Positions 4,355 to 5,373 of a DNA stretch of 5,373 nucleotides are shown piece after piece. This DNA is from Candidatus Lloydbacteria bacterium RIFCSPLOWO2_02_FULL_54_12 (GTDB taxonomy: Bacteria > Patescibacteriota > Minisyncoccia > Phycocordibacterales > UBA6899). Both the position numbers and the translations under genes were made by a program. The stretch is taken from the NCBI GenBank assembly GCA_001819095.1, contig MHLS01000032.1, positions 43,378 through 48,750 of the forward strand. The letters are read 5' to 3'. Position 1 is the first letter of the stretch. The number at the start of each line of letters is the position of its first letter. Below the pieces are notes generated by a model. It had not been told where the DNA came from, did no database searches, and saw nothing but the letters and a program-made list of their open reading frames with translations.

Positions 4355-5373
4355 ATGGCAAAAATACTCGGTATCGACTTAGGAACGACCAACTCGGCGA
4401 TGGCCATCGTCGAGGGTGGTGAGCCGCGCATCATCGAGAATGCGGAGGGTGGACGCACGACCCCATCGATCGTCGCCGTCGCAAAGAACGGCGAGCGCAT
4501 CGTGGGGCTTCCGGCGAAACGCCAGGCAGTGACCAATCCGAAGAACACCGTCTATCAGATCAAACGGTTCATCGGACATAATTTCGACGAGCCGGCGGTG
4601 GGGAAAGACCGTTCGGCGGTCTCTTTCGAGATGCGCAAATCCCAAAATGGCGGCATCGAGGTCGCAATGGCCGATAAGTGGAACCGACCCGAGGAGATTT
4701 CGGCCATGATTCTGCAGAAACTGAAGGCCGACGCCGAAGCCAATCTCGGCGAGAAGATCACCGAAGCAGTTATTACGGTACCGGCATATTTTAACGACGC
4801 ACAGCGGCAGGCGACGAAGGACGCGGGAAAGATCGCGGGCCTTGATGTGAAGCGCATCATAAACGAGCCGACCGCGGCCGCGCTTGCGTACGGCTTCAAC
4901 AAGAAGAAGGACGAGAAGATTGTCGTCTTCGACTTCGGCGGGGGTACATTCGATATTTCCGTCCTCGAAGTGGGAAATGACGTTATCGAAGTGAAGGCGA
5001 CCGACGGCGACGCGCACTTGGGCGGGAAAGACATCGACCAAAAGATTATCAACTGGCTTGCCGATGACTTCAAAAAGACTTCCGGTATCGATGTGCGTCA
5101 GGACCCGCTCTCCAAACAGCGCCTCGACGAAGCCGCGGAGAAGGTCAAGATCGAACTTTCAAGCGCGATCGAGAGCGAAGTAAATCTTCCGTTCATCACC
5201 TCCGGTCCCAACGGCCCCGAACACTTGGTCATCAAACTCTCGCGCGCAAAACTGGAAGAACTGACGCAGGAATTCATCCACCGCGCCGTGGAGATTACCA
5301 AGCGCGCAATGGAAGCATCGCCCTTCAAGATCGCCGACATCAATGAGGTCATCTTGGTCGGTGGTCAAACCCG
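4355..5373 (+). CDS. dnaK: molecular chaperone DnaK (Hsp70), N-terminal part, cut by window edge
   Basis: The window holds 339 codons of an expected 600-640, nearly all of the ATPase domain. Phosphate-1 loop IDLGTTNS is at 7-14, catalytic Lys is K70 in QIKRFIG, VITVPAYFNDAQRQATKDAG is at 139-158, INEPTAAALAYG with E171 is at 169-180, phosphate-2 DFGGGTFDIS with T198 is at 193-202, and the adenosine motif VILVGGQT closes the visible part. The segment between RFIG and EEISAMIL (residues 75-113) is the long form, as in E. coli DnaK, rather than the shortened form of Firmicutes. Hsp70 binds unfolded peptides in an ATP cycle, with GrpE from the gene before it as exchange factor; a DnaJ gene may follow outside the window. 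The ATG at 4355 gives the standard MAKILGIDLGTTNS start without a Shine-Dalgarno. Confidence 0.98.
   Translation, partial: MAKILGIDLGTTNSAMAIVEGGEPRIIENAEGGRTTPSIVAVAKNGERIVGLPAKRQAVTNPKNTVYQIKRFIGHNFDEPAVGKDRSAVSFEMRKSQNGGIEVAMADKWNRPEEISAMILQKLKADAEANLGEKITEAVITVPAYFNDAQRQATKDAGKIAGLDVKRIINEPTAAALAYGFNKKKDEKIVVFDFGGGTFDISVLEVGNDVIEVKATDGDAHLGGKDIDQKIINWLADDFKKTSGIDVRQDPLSKQRLDEAAEKVKIELSSAIESEVNLPFITSGPNGPEHLVIKLSRAKLEELTQEFIHRAVEITKRAMEASPFKIADINEVILVGGQT

Noticed and set aside
4379..5073. Long minus-strand frames opposite dnaK
   Set aside because: They are antisense to a strongly conserved Hsp70 frame; GC-rich third positions commonly create such shadows.

Overview
This window looks like part of a small-genome bacterial chromosome, most likely from the Candidate Phyla Radiation (Patescibacteria, Parcubacteria-like). 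That placement is an inference. It rests on a shortened L13, an S9 with a low-complexity N-terminal extension, near absence of Shine-Dalgarno sequences in front of core genes, tight gene packing, and a small cysteine-rich protein I cannot assign to a family. The core genes themselves are ordinary bacterial types and do not fix the phylum.

Positions 1-2723 (+ strand) are a translation/transcription cluster. It holds the C-terminal end of rpsD (S4), then rpoA (RNA polymerase alpha), a previously unmarked small ORF that overlaps the rpoA stop codon, rplQ (L17), rplM (L13) and rpsI (S9). This is the end of the classic alpha operon joined to the L13-S9 pair. Spacing is 5-16 nt from the small ORF to rpsI, which suggests one transcript. 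The rpsD-rpoA gap (71 nt) carries a perfect TATAAT that may be an internal promoter.

Positions 2724-3096 hold no convincing gene but are packed with inverted repeats: a 10-bp hairpin, a bulged stem with mutually exclusive pairings, two further hairpins and a perfect 21-bp bidirectional terminator. A separate minus-strand hairpin serves the convergent gene next to it. That gene (3097-3354, - strand) encodes an 85-residue protein with CxxxH, CxxC and CxCxxCxHxH metal-binding spacing, and has the only canonical ribosome binding site in the window.

Positions 3389-3449 form a compact divergent promoter, with two -35 boxes back to back and 3 bp apart. One side drives the zinc-binding-type protein, the other the heat-shock genes grpE (3582-4241) and dnaK (4355 to the window end, truncated). 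The grpE side has a leader of about 126 nt. Its 5' part can pair with the bases just before the grpE start codon, and this pairing competes with local hairpins, so it is a candidate RNA switch or thermosensor. GrpE is the nucleotide exchange factor for DnaK, so the two are expected to work together. The linked cysteine-rich protein may be co-regulated, but its role is unknown.
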